Assembly (NCBI RefSeq): GCF_028752835.1
Contig: NZ_CP087952.1
Location: 1,097,041 to 1,161,040 of the forward strand
DNA: 64,000 nt
Origin: Desulfosarcina sp. BuS5
Lineage (GTDB): Bacteria > Desulfobacterota > Desulfobacteria > Desulfobacterales > BuS5
Reading direction: 5' to 3'
Below are positions 47,879 through 57,469 of this stretch, piece after piece (within the stretch, counting starts at the first letter, position 1; the number at the start of each line of letters is the position of its first letter). Below the pieces are notes generated by a model, which worked only from the letters and a program-made list of their open reading frames with translations, was not told the origin of the DNA and searched no databases. A program made the position numbers and the translations under genes.

Positions 47879-48313
47879 ATGAATAAAAAAAGCAAATTTT
47901 TTTTTTATTACTGGTTTCCTCTTTTATTATACTGTGTTCTTATCTACAGCCTTTCGTCCGATAAGTATCCTGTTCATGTCCCCAAATCTTTTTCTGCAGA
48001 TAAATTCATTCATTTTTTTGCATATGCTTTTCTTGGGTTGCTTATTATAAGAGCATTCGCAACCCTCTGGATTAAAGAGAATATAGTTTTTCTGATTATT
48101 ATCAGTACGCTTTTGTCGACTCTTTACGGCCTCAGCGATGAAATGCATCAGTATTTTGTTCCATACAGATGCGCTGATGTTAAGGATGTTTATGCCGATT
48201 TGCTCGGCAGTGCTTTTGGTGTATATGTTTATTATTTGTTATCTATTAAATACCATGTCCCGGTATTAATTCCCGGATTGACAAATTTGTGTAAATTTTG
48301 TAGAAAAGATTAA
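47879..48313 (+). CDS. VanZ-family membrane protein
   Basis: 144-residue protein with four predicted membrane segments. The VanZ signature is visible: YSLSSDKYPVHVP, DKFIHFFAYAFLGLLIIRAF, and YGLSDEMHQYFVPYRCADVKD, where Asp/Glu/His/Gln residues are strongly conserved in the family. Function in most bacteria is unknown; relatives in enterococci affect teicoplanin resistance. The ATG at 47879 is preferred (MNKKSKFFFYYWF). It stands alone between the ABC-F gene and fdhA. Confidence 0.87.
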   Translation: MNKKSKFFFYYWFPLLLYCVLIYSLSSDKYPVHVPKSFSADKFIHFFAYAFLGLLIIRAFATLWIKENIVFLIIISTLLSTLYGLSDEMHQYFVPYRCADVKDVYADLLGSAFGVYVYYLLSIKYHVPVLIPGLTNLCKFCRKD

Positions 48314-48361
48314 TAATTTTTTTTACATTGGTTGGGACCTTATAAGGAGATAAAATATACC

Positions 48362-51130
48362 ATGGAGGCACAAAACAGCATCATAATCAATGGAAATGAA
48401 TTTTCATTCGAGCCTGGGGAGACCATACTGGAAGTAGCCCGGCGGAATGATATTGATATACCCACACTATGTTATTTGAATGGAGCGGCTCCCAGCGGTA
48501 AGTGCGGTGTATGTGTAGTTGAGGTGGAGGGGCAGGATGATTTGCCGGAAGCATGTTCTACCACTGCTGCGGGTCAAATGGTTGTGCTGACTGAGTCGCC
48601 GAAGGTAATCGATTCGCGGCGTAATACTATCAGGAATATGCTTTCACTGGGAAATCATAATTGTGCGGCGCGTGGTTCAGATGATAGAGACTGGACTGCA
48701 TTTCAGCTTAACGTGCAGCAGGATGATAAAAGCGATCAGCTATGCCCCGTGTGGGGTGACTGCAGGCTTCAGGACCTTGCCTATAGATATCAGGTTTCCG
48801 CAACCGGGACACCGGGAACCAGGGTACAATATCCAATGGAGGATGTGAACCCGTTTATTGTGCGTGATTTTTCCCGGTGTATCAGGTGCGGCAGATGCGT
48901 GGCCGCATGCAGGGGGATACAGGTTAATGATGCCATAGATTTCGGACAGAACAAGCTGTCGGACAAGGTAGTCGCATCTGATGACAAGGCATTGAAGGAC
49001 TCTGATTGCGTCTTTTGCGGCGAATGTGTTCAGGCTTGCCCTGTGGGCGCCCTTGTGGAAAAGGATGTACGCTACCGGGTCAGGCAATGGGAGACTGAAA
49101 AAGTTCGTACCACATGCAGTTATTGCGGTGTCGGATGTCAACTTTATCTCCATGTTAAAGATAATAGAATAGTAAAGGTCACAGGCGTTGAAGGTACTCC
49201 GCCAAATTATGGAAGCCTTTGCGTAAAAGGACGGTTCGGGTATAACTTTGTAAATTCTCCTGAACGCCTCACAACTCCGCTGATAAAAGAGAATGGTGAG
49301 TTCCGGGAAGCCTCATGGGATGAAGCGCTTGATCTGGTTGCAGGCCGGCTTAAAAGTATTAAAGAAGAACACGGGCCTGACAGCATTGGGGTACTCACTT
49401 CCGCCAGGGTTTCAAATGAAGAGAATTATATAGCGCATAAATTTACACGCGCAACCCTTAAAACCAATAATATTGATCATTGCGCCCGGCTCTGACATTC
49501 CTCAACAGTGGCCGGTCTGGCCGCAGCTTTTGGAAGTGGAGCAATGACAAATACTATCGGAGATATTGGAACAGCGGACGTTATCCTCGTTACAGGTTCA
49601 AACACCACCGAAAACCATCCGGTCTTGTCCTCTGTCGTAAAGAGGGCTGTAAGGTTTAAAGGCGCAAAATTGATAGTTGTAGATCCCAGGCGCATAAAAC
49701 TGACCGAATTTACGGATTTATGGCTGAGACCCAATCTCGGCAGCGATGTTGCCTGGATCAACGGTCTGATGCACGTGATCATCAATGAAGAGCTTTATGA
49801 TAAAAAATTTGTAGAGAACAGAACCGAGGGTTTTGAGGAGTTAAAAAAGATTGTCGAAAAATTTACCCCGGAGAAAGTAGAAAAAATAACCGGCATACAT
49901 GCCAGGGATATAGTTGAAGCTGCCAGACTCTATGGAAAGGCTAAAGCAGCTAGTATCCTGTACTGCATGGGGATAACCCAGCATACAACCGGCACCGACA
50001 ATGTAAAATCTCTGGCCAACCTGTCGATGCTCTGCGGTAATATCGGCATACCGGGCGGAGGCGTCAATCCTCTGAGAGGTCAGAATAATGTACAGGGAGC
50101 CTGCGACATGGGCGGGCTGCCTAACGTGCTTACTGGATACCAGCCGGTGACGGATTTTGATGCAAGGAAACGGATGGAGGAAGCCTGGGGTGTTACAGAT
50201 CTTCCGGATAAGCCTGGTCTTACAGTTACCAAAATGATACCCAAAGCGCATGACGGTGAGCTTAAGGCTCTTTATATAATTGGAGAAAATCCGCTTGTAT
50301 CGGATCCGGATCTTAATCATGCTGAAAAATCGATAAAGAATCTCGATTTCCTGGTGGTTCAGGATCTTTTTCTTACGGAAACCGCGCAGATTGCCGATGT
50401 TGTGTTTCCTTCGCGATGTTTTGCCGAAAAGGACGGCACTTTTTCAAATACGGAGCGCCGGGTTCAGAGAATAAGAAAAGCGGTTGAGCCTCCGGGAGAG
50501 GCCAGGGATGACTGGGCAATAATCTGCGATATCTCTTCACGGATGGGATTCCCGATGTCTTATGAAAACAGCCGGGCCATAATGGAAGAGATCTCCATGG
50601 TTACGCCTTCCTATGCAGGTATAACGTATGACCGCATAGAAGATGTCGGCCTGCACTGGCCCTGCCCCACCGTCGATCATCCGGGCACCCCAATACTGCA
50701 TGGCGAGCAGTTTACACGCGGAAAGGGTCTCTTCCACAGTATAGACTATATACCCCCGGATGAGCGTGTTGATCAGGATTATCCAGTCTATCTGACAACC
50801 GGACGGGTTATTTATCAGTATCATACCGGCACAATGACAAGAAAAACAGAAGGATTGAATGAATGTGCTCCGGAATGTTTTGTAGAGATTTCTGCGCAGG
50901 ATGCTGAAAAATACGATCTGGACAACAAGGCGATAGTTAATATTGCTTCCAGGAGAGGCGAGATCAATGCAAAGGTGCTTATCTCAGGCAAGGCCGTTGA
51001 CGGGACGGTATTTATGCCATTCCATTTTGCGGAAGCTGCGGCAAACAGATTGACTAATGCCGCCCTGGATCCCGTTGCAGGGATACCGGAATATAAAGTT
51101 TGCGCGGTTAAGTTGTCAAAAGCGGCGTAG
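48362..51130 (+). CDS. fdhA: Selenocysteine formate dehydrogenase catalytic subunit
   Basis: One gene read through an in-frame UGA at 49493-49495. Before it the protein reads NIDHCARL and after it HSSTVAGLAAAFGSG, the exact context of Sec in formate dehydrogenases; Sec is residue 378 of about 922. Domains: N-terminal [2Fe-2S] (SGKCGVCVVEVEGQ), NuoG-like Cys/His segment, two ferredoxin clusters (CIRCGRCVAAC, CVFCGECVQACP), Mo/W-bisMGD [4Fe-4S] site (CSYCGVGCQLYL), molybdopterin oxidoreductase core and C-terminal dinucleotide-binding domain. No signal peptide, so a cytoplasmic enzyme oxidising formate or reducing CO2. The ATG at 48362 is preferred; GGAG lies 12 bases upstream, which is long. 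No beta subunit is adjacent. Confidence 0.93.
49493..49527 (+). promoter_or_regulatory. Bacterial SECIS element with Sec-coding UGA
   Basis: Downstream of the TGA a 6-bp stem GTGGCC (49508-49513) / GGCCGC (49519-49524), with one U-G pair, closes on the loop GGTCT (49514-49518). The loop lies 18 bases after the UGA. Both the GGUCU apical loop and the distance match the E. coli fdhF SECIS as I recall it. Confidence 0.85.
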
Positions 51131-51157
51131 TGACTTTAGGCACTATATAAAAATTTT

Positions 51158-51187
51158 AAAGGCTGATATTCATATCAGCCTTTTTTT
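51158..51187 (+). terminator. Terminator after fdhA
   Basis: Perfect 12-bp stem AAAGGCTGATAT / ATATCAGCCTTT on a two-base loop, followed by four more T residues. Separates fdhA from rlmD. Confidence 0.9.
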
Positions 51188-51212
51188 ATGCTTATTTCTC
51201 AGGATATTTTTT

Positions 51213-52601
51213 ATGAATCTAAAAAAAGGGGATCTGCTTGACCTTCGGGTGGATGGAGTTGCATTCGGAGGCAAGGGAATTGCCAAAATAGATGGTTTGA
51301 CGGTTTTTATTGATAACGGAATTCCCCAGGATTATGTTTCTGCCCGCATAATAAAAAAAAAGAAAAAATATCTTGAAGCCCGTGTTGAGGCAATTTTGGA
51401 ACCATCCACTTACAGGGTAGAACCGGAATGTGAATATAGCGGGTTTTGCGGCGGGTGCAAATGGCAGACCTTAAGGTATGAAAAACAGGTTGAATACAAG
51501 AGGCAGCACGTTGTCGATTCTCTTGAGCATATCGGGTTGTTTCACGATATTGAAGTGCATGCGACAATACCTTCCGGGAAAATTTTCGGGTACCGGAACA
51601 AGATGGAATTCTCCTGTTCCGACAGGAGATGGCTGCTCCCGGAGGAGCTGGGAAAAGATGATGTTGAAATCGGTTTTGCGCTTGGACTCCATGTCCCCGG
51701 TACTTTTTACAAGGTGCTGGATAATAAGTACTGTCTGCTGCAGCCTGATTTCGGCAATAAAATTTTGAATGATGTGCAAAGCTTCATCAGGAATTCCAAT
51801 GTTCCTGTTTACGGTCTGCGCAGTCATGAGGGATACTGGCGTTTTCTTATGCTCCGGCATTCCGTAGCGTTTGATCAGTGGATGGTCAATATAATTACTG
51901 CCGATGAAGATCGCGAAACCGTGCAGCCCATTGCCGATATACTAACAGAGCGGTATCCGGAGGTTGTTTCAGTAGTAAATAACATTAATTCCGGAAAAGC
52001 AGGAATTGCAGTCGGTGAGTATGAAATAAACCTGGCAGGGTCCTCAAGTATAACCGAGCGGATCGGCTCATACCATTTTACAATATCATCTAATTCATTT
52101 TTTCAGACCAATACTTCAGGCGCATTCGAGATATATAAAAAAGTAAAGGAATATGCCGGTCTCACAGGTCGTGAAATTGTGCTGGATCTATACAGCGGCA
52201 CAGGAAGCATAGCGATTTTTTTATCAGATAGTGCAAAAAAGGTAACCGGTCTGGAGATGGTTGAGAGCGCTGTCGGTGATGCTGAAAAAAATTGTATTAA
52301 TAATTCGGTATCCAACTGCACGTTCATACCTGGTGATATAAGATATTCACTTGCACAGATTAAAACCAGGCCGGATGTCCTGATAATAGATCCTCCAAGA
52401 TCCGGGATGCATAAGGATGTGGTCAAGCAGATTATGGCTGCGGCTCCGGAAAGAATTGTTTATGTATCCTGCAACCCGGCCACAATGGCCCGAGATCTTG
52501 CTATGATCAAGGATAGCTATGAAATTGTGGAAGTGCAGCCGATTGACATGTTTCCTCATACATACCATATTGAATCAGTGGCAAAAATTCGCAGGAAATA
52601 A
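51213..52601 (+). CDS. rlmD: 23S rRNA (uracil-5-)-methyltransferase, RlmD/TrmA family
   Basis: 462-residue SAM-dependent RNA m5U methyltransferase. N-terminal TRAM domain (GDLLDLRVDGVAFGGKGIAK), iron-sulfur cysteines (CEYSGFCGGCKWQ plus a later Cys, as in RumA), SAM-binding VLDLYSGTGSIAIFL, catalytic Cys in YVSCNPATMARDLAM, and C-terminal QPIDMFPHTYHIESV. The family includes RlmC, RlmD and TrmA; the iron-sulfur and TRAM parts favour RlmD-type, but the target uridine cannot be read. The ATG at 51213 is chosen because upstream in-frame codons overlap fdhA and its terminator. Confidence 0.88.
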   Translation: MNLKKGDLLDLRVDGVAFGGKGIAKIDGLTVFIDNGIPQDYVSARIIKKKKKYLEARVEAILEPSTYRVEPECEYSGFCGGCKWQTLRYEKQVEYKRQHVVDSLEHIGLFHDIEVHATIPSGKIFGYRNKMEFSCSDRRWLLPEELGKDDVEIGFALGLHVPGTFYKVLDNKYCLLQPDFGNKILNDVQSFIRNSNVPVYGLRSHEGYWRFLMLRHSVAFDQWMVNIITADEDRETVQPIADILTERYPEVVSVVNNINSGKAGIAVGEYEINLAGSSSITERIGSYHFTISSNSFFQTNTSGAFEIYKKVKEYAGLTGREIVLDLYSGTGSIAIFLSDSAKKVTGLEMVESAVGDAEKNCINNSVSNCTFIPGDIRYSLAQIKTRPDVLIIDPPRSGMHKDVVKQIMAAAPERIVYVSCNPATMARDLAMIKDSYEIVEVQPIDMFPHTYHIESVAKIRRK

Positions 52602-52617
52602 AATGATCTGAAAATTT

Positions 52618-53571
52618 TCAGAACTTATTTTGCCTGGCAAATTTTTTTTTTCTTCGCCGGTCACGTCTTTTTATGGCTTCGGGATAAAGTCCCGGGTAGT
52701 ATCTTTTCCATCTCTTATGGAACCAGAACCACTGATCAGGATATTCCCGGACCATGTTTTCAATCATATCCGTCATAACCTGTGTGTATGAGGTTATATC
52801 AGTTTTTAAATCATCCGTTTTTTTAACGCGCAAAGGTTTTTTGTAAATTAGTGTATAGTTACCATCCTTTTCCCTGACGCAAAAAGCCGGCAATACTATA
52901 CAATTGTATCTAATAGCCAGCATGGCTACAACCGGGGTGGCAGTTACTTTATGCCCAAAAAAGTCTACGTTGACGCCTTCTGACCGTTTGGTCGACTGGT
53001 CAACAAGCAAACCTAATGCTCCGCCTTTTCTAAGAGCCTTTACCATAGAAGGCAAGGCCCCTTTTTTATCTATTAAAATATTTCCGGAACTGGATCGGAG
53101 CCTGTGAATCCATCTGTCGAGCATTTTTAAACGTATACGACTTGCAACCAAGACGATACCGCTTTGAATATAATAAGAACAATGCAACAGGGAAAGTTCC
53201 CAGTTTCCTATATGGGCTGAAATAAAAATTACTCCTTTTCCGCTGTTTATTGCATTTAGAAGATTATCCTCACCCTTGATGCATGCTTTGCCAAGGATAT
53301 TTTTTTGGTGTAGGAAAGATAATTGACAGATTTCCAGAATGGTAATACCCATATTCTGGAAAATGCGTTTTGTCATGGTGCGGACTTTGCTTCCCGACCA
53401 TTGAGGATATGCGAATCTGAGGTTGCTCAGCACGATCCGCCTGTGCCGCAGGTCTAACACATATCCGGCCAGACCCAGCAATCTTCCTGTGTTTATAATG
53501 GAATTGCGGGAGATGTTTCGGATGAATAGTGATAAAAGACTGATAATACAGTTTTTACTAATCTGTTTCAT
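52618..53571 (-). CDS. Lipid A biosynthesis acyltransferase (LpxL/HtrB family)
   Basis: 317-residue membrane-associated acyltransferase adding a secondary acyl chain to lipid A. The catalytic HxxxxE motif is in SAHIGNWELSLLH, and GGALGLLVDQSTKRSEGV and the C-terminal EYPDQWFWFHKRWKRYY are typical. An N-terminal hydrophobic segment anchors it. This indicates a Gram-negative outer membrane. The gene is convergent with rlmD, ending 16 bases from it, and divergent from the cytochrome gene. Confidence 0.92.
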   Translation of the reverse strand: MKQISKNCIISLLSLFIRNISRNSIINTGRLLGLAGYVLDLRHRRIVLSNLRFAYPQWSGSKVRTMTKRIFQNMGITILEICQLSFLHQKNILGKACIKGEDNLLNAINSGKGVIFISAHIGNWELSLLHCSYYIQSGIVLVASRIRLKMLDRWIHRLRSSSGNILIDKKGALPSMVKALRKGGALGLLVDQSTKRSEGVNVDFFGHKVTATPVVAMLAIRYNCIVLPAFCVREKDGNYTLIYKKPLRVKKTDDLKTDITSYTQVMTDMIENMVREYPDQWFWFHKRWKRYYPGLYPEAIKRRDRRRKKKFARQNKF

Positions 53572-53770
53572 TTTTTTCTGGAGGCATGAGTTGATAATAT
53601 TTTATAAAATATACTGTCTGAAAAAAACTTGATATATTAAATATATAAGGGCTCATAGTTTTGCAAGAGTTACTTTTTTCGACTTGCTGGATGCATGGTT
53701 TATTTGTTGACAGGGAAGGGTACTCATGATATTTTTTTTAAAATTAATAATTCTATTAAGAGGAGGAAAA

Positions 53771-54253
53771 ATGGATAAAAAATTCTGTACAATAATATCC
53801 CTGTTTGTTGGAATTGCAGTGGCAGTAGTATTTATGGTACCCTGTCTTTATGCGGGGACTGAGGTTCCTGATGTTATCAAAATGGAACATAAAGCTTATA
53901 CCAAACATAAGAAAGGCATAGTTGAGTTTGCCCACAAAAAGCATGTGAAAGAATATAAGGCGACTTGTGGTGAATGCCATCATGACAAGGACGGTAAACC
54001 ACTTGAAAACCTTAAAGCGGGTGATGATGTTCAGAACTGTATGAAGTGCCATAAAAAAGCAGGATATATAAAAGGAAAAAAGGCAAAAGGTCTTTCAAAG
54101 GAACAGAAGCTCGAATATCACGCCAATGCAATGCATGATAACTGCAAGCCTTGCCACAAGAAATTTAACAAGAAAAATGGCCTGAAATCAAAGGATAAAG
54201 GCGCAGCCCCAACAACATGTAAGGCTTGTCACCCCAAGGCGCCCGGGAAATAA
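53771..54253 (+). CDS. Periplasmic tetraheme cytochrome c3-type protein
   Basis: 160 residues. Signal peptide (MDKKFCTIISLFVGIAVAVV...CLYAG), then four CxxCH heme sites: CGECH, CMKCH, CKPCH and CKACH, with nearby histidines (FAHKKHVKEYK, YHANAMHDN) as sixth ligands. This is the class III cytochrome c3 pattern; members shuttle electrons from periplasmic hydrogenases and formate dehydrogenases to membrane complexes. The protein is very lysine-rich. The ATG at 53771 is chosen because AGGAGG lies five bases upstream. It sits next to the dsr cluster. Confidence 0.92.
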   Translation: MDKKFCTIISLFVGIAVAVVFMVPCLYAGTEVPDVIKMEHKAYTKHKKGIVEFAHKKHVKEYKATCGECHHDKDGKPLENLKAGDDVQNCMKCHKKAGYIKGKKAKGLSKEQKLEYHANAMHDNCKPCHKKFNKKNGLKSKDKGAAPTTCKACHPKAPGK

Positions 54254-54379
54254 AATTTTTAGTATCCTATTCAAATTCCGGGGTAGAATTTTATGATATC
54301 AATAAATATTATTATAACTTACTGTTTTTATTAATGCTCATAATTTAATTTTTAAGATTAAACAGCTTTTAGATCTTTT

Positions 54380-54417
54380 ACAGGGCAATCATGCGGTATC
54401 ATGATTGCCCTGTTTTT
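54380..54417 (+). terminator. Terminator downstream of the cytochrome gene
   Basis: 13-bp perfect stem ACAGGGCAATCAT (54380-54392) / ATGATTGCCCTGT (54401-54413) followed by TTTTTT. It overlaps the last codons and stop of the convergent dsrN gene. Confidence 0.88.
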
Positions 54418-55825
54418 TGCCTGATTTATATTTGCTATAGGAAACGGCATTATTTACCATAGCCTCCGCCCAGGCAGGCGTTCCAAGGACATGAATATGC
54501 GTGTATGAGGCGAGTATATTTTTATAACATATTCCGTCCATTTTATTTAAAAATCCGGTTCCTTTCTCCATTTTGAACGCCAAGTCTGCGTCGTCACCAT
54601 TCCAACTGAGTACTTTTGAATAATGGAATTCATGGCCGCGCAATGTTGTGCCGATTTTAAAGAATGGATTATTCTCTTTTACGCTGACGATTGTGTACCC
54701 GTGCCCCTGTGGTTTTTTTGAAAAACCAAAAACAATCGGCAGCGCTCCTGTCATGGCATAAGAATTTTCGCCGAGAACAAGCTCCTTTCCAAGGTACATC
54801 AAACCGCCGCATTCCGCATAAATCGGGAGCCCGTCTTCGGCCCGGGAATGTAATTCATTTCTGAATTCAACGTGTTGGGCAAGCTTTTCAGCATGCGTTT
54901 CAGGAAAACCGCCCCCTATATATAGAGCATCAATTTCAGGCAATGGCTTGCCCTCAAGGGGACTTATGAAGATTATTTCGCCGCCTGCCTGTTTAAGAGA
55001 CTCTATATTTTCCGGATAATAGAACTGGAAAGCCGCATCCCTGAATATACCTATTTTGGGCCTGGGACTAATGGTGTCTGATAATATTCTATACTCAAAG
55101 GGTGTCGGGCATGCCGCAGGCGTGGATTGATGAGCAATATCGAATAATGTGTTAAGGTCGATATATTTTTTTGCTGTTTTAGCGGCATTTTCAATAGATA
55201 CTTTGGCCCAGGTGTGCTCAGGGGTAGGGACCAGACCCATGTGTCTTTCAGGAAAATATTGCCTCCCGAGTTTTGGCAGGGCCCCAAGTACAGGAATTCC
55301 GCAATAGTGCTCGATACTGTTGCTAAGATTTTTTTCGTGCCTTTTGCCGGCAACCTTGTTTAAAATGACCCCCTTAATCATGGTATGGGGATCAAATTTT
55401 ATACAGCCAAGAATTGCAGCAGCCATTGTTCGTGTAGATTTTGTACAATCAAGACACAAAACTACAGGTATATTAAGGAGTTTGGCAAGTTCAGCCGTGC
55501 TGGTCTTACCTTCCGGGTCTATACCGTCATATATGCCCCGGTTGCCCTCCACGATTGCGATGTCTGCATTTAAGGTGTAATAATTGTAAGTTTTAAGCGT
55601 AGTTTCTTTTGTAACAAGAAAGGTATCCAGATTATAGCAGGGCCGACCTGCTGCAAGAGCCAGCCAGCCCGCATCTATGTAGTCAGGACCTTTTTTAAAA
55701 GGTGCTACCCGCTTTCCATGCTCTTTTAATGCAGCAATTATTCCTATGGAAATTAAAGTTTTACCGGACCCGCCCCGCAGGGCGGCAACCACAATTCCGG
55801 AAGAAGGGGAATTTTTTTGCTGCAT
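54389..55825 (-). CDS. dsrN: Siroheme/cobyrinate a,c-diamide synthase DsrN
   Basis: 478-residue CbiA-type glutamine amidotransferase. N-terminal ATP-binding domain with P-loop ALRGGSGKTLISIGII and FKKGPDYIDAGWLA; C-terminal class I-like amidotransferase domain with nucleophilic Cys in LPIYAECGGLMYLGKEL and conserved His in GHEFHYSK. CbiA homologues next to dsrABD are known as DsrN and amidate siroheme to the siroheme amide bound by dissimilatory sulfite reductase; a role in cobalamin synthesis is the alternative. It begins 11 bases after dsrD, so it ends the dsrABDN operon. Confidence 0.9.
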   Translation of the reverse strand: MQQKNSPSSGIVVAALRGGSGKTLISIGIIAALKEHGKRVAPFKKGPDYIDAGWLALAAGRPCYNLDTFLVTKETTLKTYNYYTLNADIAIVEGNRGIYDGIDPEGKTSTAELAKLLNIPVVLCLDCTKSTRTMAAAILGCIKFDPHTMIKGVILNKVAGKRHEKNLSNSIEHYCGIPVLGALPKLGRQYFPERHMGLVPTPEHTWAKVSIENAAKTAKKYIDLNTLFDIAHQSTPAACPTPFEYRILSDTISPRPKIGIFRDAAFQFYYPENIESLKQAGGEIIFISPLEGKPLPEIDALYIGGGFPETHAEKLAQHVEFRNELHSRAEDGLPIYAECGGLMYLGKELVLGENSYAMTGALPIVFGFSKKPQGHGYTIVSVKENNPFFKIGTTLRGHEFHYSKVLSWNGDDADLAFKMEKGTGFLNKMDGICYKNILASYTHIHVLGTPAWAEAMVNNAVSYSKYKSGKKQGNHDTA

Positions 55826-55836
55826 TTGTGTTTTCT

Positions 55837-56079
55837 CTAATCTTCGTCTTCCGAGTGAGCCTGCTTGCCCGTCCCTTTAAGACCGATCAGGGTGGTGCTG
55901 CCACTTGACCAGTACTCGAGAATGCCTTCAGTTACCATTTTATTTACAAGATTTTTGACTGTTCTGGGTTTTTCATCCGGTATAAACTTGTAAAAATCTT
56001 TAAGATAAAACTTTGATTTTGCCTTTGATTTTTTTTTAAGATTTTCTACAATTGTTTTTTTTGCTGCTTCTTCATCCAT
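55837..56079 (-). CDS. dsrD: Dissimilatory sulfite reductase-associated protein DsrD
   Basis: 80-residue winged-helix protein starting MDEEAAKKTIVENLKKK, with FYLKDFYKFIPDEKPRTVKN and LEYWSSGSTTLIGLKG, the hallmark of DsrD (about 78 residues in Desulfovibrio). It is reported to stimulate sulfite reduction by DsrAB. The ATG at 56079 is preferred with AGAGGCG upstream; in-frame codons further upstream read into the inserted hairpin element. It is separated from dsrB by about 230 bases, most of it that element, an unusual gap for this operon. Confidence 0.95.
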   Translation of the reverse strand: MDEEAAKKTIVENLKKKSKAKSKFYLKDFYKFIPDEKPRTVKNLVNKMVTEGILEYWSSGSTTLIGLKGTGKQAHSEDED

Positions 56080-56126
56080 ATTTACGCCTCTTTTCTGGGT
56101 TAAGCCGGGAGCAATGCCCCGGCTTA

Positions 56127-56291
56127 GGGAACTTACCGAAAATAATCTATACGCATCCTGCTTGCCCTTTTGTCCGTCTTCTACGTTGCGGTAACAGTCG
56201 TATAGTCCACCACTATGCAACTGTTACCACGCCTTGAAGACGAACAAAAAATCTGCGCGATATGCGTATAGATTATTTCCTTCCAGTTCCC
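56127..56291. mobile_element. Long-hairpin miniature element, copy 2 (165 bp), inside dsr operon
   Basis: Inverted copy of 38312-38469. Arms of about 80 bases pair with few mismatches. TTA flanks both ends. Compared with copy 1 a TA pair is added in both arms (ATCTATACGCAT / ATGCGTATAGAT against ATCTACGCAT / ATGCGTAGAT), keeping the stem aligned. It lies between dsrB and dsrD. Confidence 0.9.
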
Positions 56292-56309
56292 TTATTAAAA
56301 AATTAAAAC

Positions 56310-57458
56310 CTAAAACTTAAAGTTAGAAGTTTGACGCCATGTATAGTATGCCGGATCCCTGAAATCATCTATCAGGTGATGTGTGAATTCGAGTTCACAT
56401 TTTTCAAAAAATCTTTCCCATCCGATTCTTTCAGCCCATTCTCCGAGGCGTTCATATTTGTTGGCATCTTTTGCATAGGCTTCTACTATACGTTTAATTG
56501 TAGCCGTCATTGTAGGCCAGCGCGGCTGTTCGTTGGGGATAAAGGCCACAACAACTTTTGAAAACTTCGGGTTGCTGATTCTGTTTGAGACCTTTCCACC
56601 AACCATGAGCACGATGCCGTCACCCACATCATCGGCCAGGGGCATTGAAGGACACATGGTGTAGCAGTTACCGCAGAACATGCAGCGTTCCTTGTTAACT
56701 GAAACACTATTTACCTTTGTTCCGTCTGCAAGCTCAATCTTGGCTGGTTTGACGGCTGCTGTGGGGCATGCGGCGATTGCAAGCGGAATTTCGCACATTT
56801 TGTCCAGGTATTCATGATCAAGCATAGGCGGTTTGCGGTGATAACCGAGAATAGCAATATCCGAACAGTGAACCGCGCCGCACATGTTAAGGCAGCAGGC
56901 CATGGAAACACGGAGATGCGCCGGCAACCTCATATCCTGGAAGTCGCTGAAAAGGACATCCATGGTAGCTTTAACCGTGCCGGATGCATCTGTGGCGGGT
57001 GTATGACAATGAATCCAGCCTTGAGTATGGATTATATTTGTTATGCCTGCGCCTGTGCCGCCGATGGGAAATTTTAAACTGCCCCCCGGAAATTTTCTGC
57101 TTGAAAGATCGTCTTTTAAAGGCTGGAGCTTATCCTTGCTGTCAACCATAAATTCGATATTATTTCTTGTTGTGAAACGTATATGTCCATCGCAGTGTTT
57201 GTCTGCGATTTCACAGATTTCACGGATGTGAGTGACACTCATGAGCCGGCATCCGCCCACTCGCACTGTATAAACCTCATCCCCTGTTTCCGAAACATGA
57301 ACAAGCACACCCGGTTCCAGTATTTCATGATACAGCCATTTACCCTTATTTTTTGCTATTACGGCAGGGTAAAATTCATCATATTTTCTAGGTCCGATGT
57401 CTGTTATCCTGTTTTCCATCGGTTTGTCAGGGTTATAACCTGATGATATAAAAGCCAT
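56310..57458 (-). CDS. dsrB: Dissimilatory sulfite reductase beta subunit
   Basis: 382-residue beta subunit of DsrAB, the siroheme enzyme reducing sulfite to a DsrC-bound trisulfide in the cytoplasm. Cluster cysteines fall at 151, 188, 189 and 193 ([20 protein letters not shown]), matching the characterised Desulfovibrio enzyme as I recall it. A ferredoxin domain follows ([18 protein letters not shown]). Start [13 protein letters not shown] is typical. It begins 11 bases after dsrA, so the pair is co-translated. Intact, no missing ligands. Confidence 0.97.
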   Translation of the reverse strand: MAFISSGYNPDKPMENRITDIGPRKYDEFYPAVIAKNKGKWLYHEILEPGVLVHVSETGDEVYTVRVGGCRLMSVTHIREICEIADKHCDGHIRFTTRNNIEFMVDSKDKLQPLKDDLSSRKFPGGSLKFPIGGTGAGITNIIHTQGWIHCHTPATDASGTVKATMDVLFSDFQDMRLPAHLRVSMACCLNMCGAVHCSDIAILGYHRKPPMLDHEYLDKMCEIPLAIAACPTAAVKPAKIELADGTKVNSVSVNKERCMFCGNCYTMCPSMPLADDVGDGIVLMVGGKVSNRISNPKFSKVVVAFIPNEQPRWPTMTATIKRIVEAYAKDANKYERLGEWAERIGWERFFEKCELEFTHHLIDDFRDPAYYTWRQTSNFKF

Positions 57459-57469
57459 ATTTATTCCCC

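Noticed and set aside
48362-51130. fdhA seen as two genes or a frameshifted pseudogene.
   Set aside because: The TGA lies exactly at the Sec position of formate dehydrogenases, the frame does not shift, and a SECIS hairpin follows.
54389-55825. CbiA of cobalamin synthesis.
   Set aside because: No other cobalamin genes are adjacent and the position directly behind dsrABD matches DsrN; a dual role cannot be excluded.
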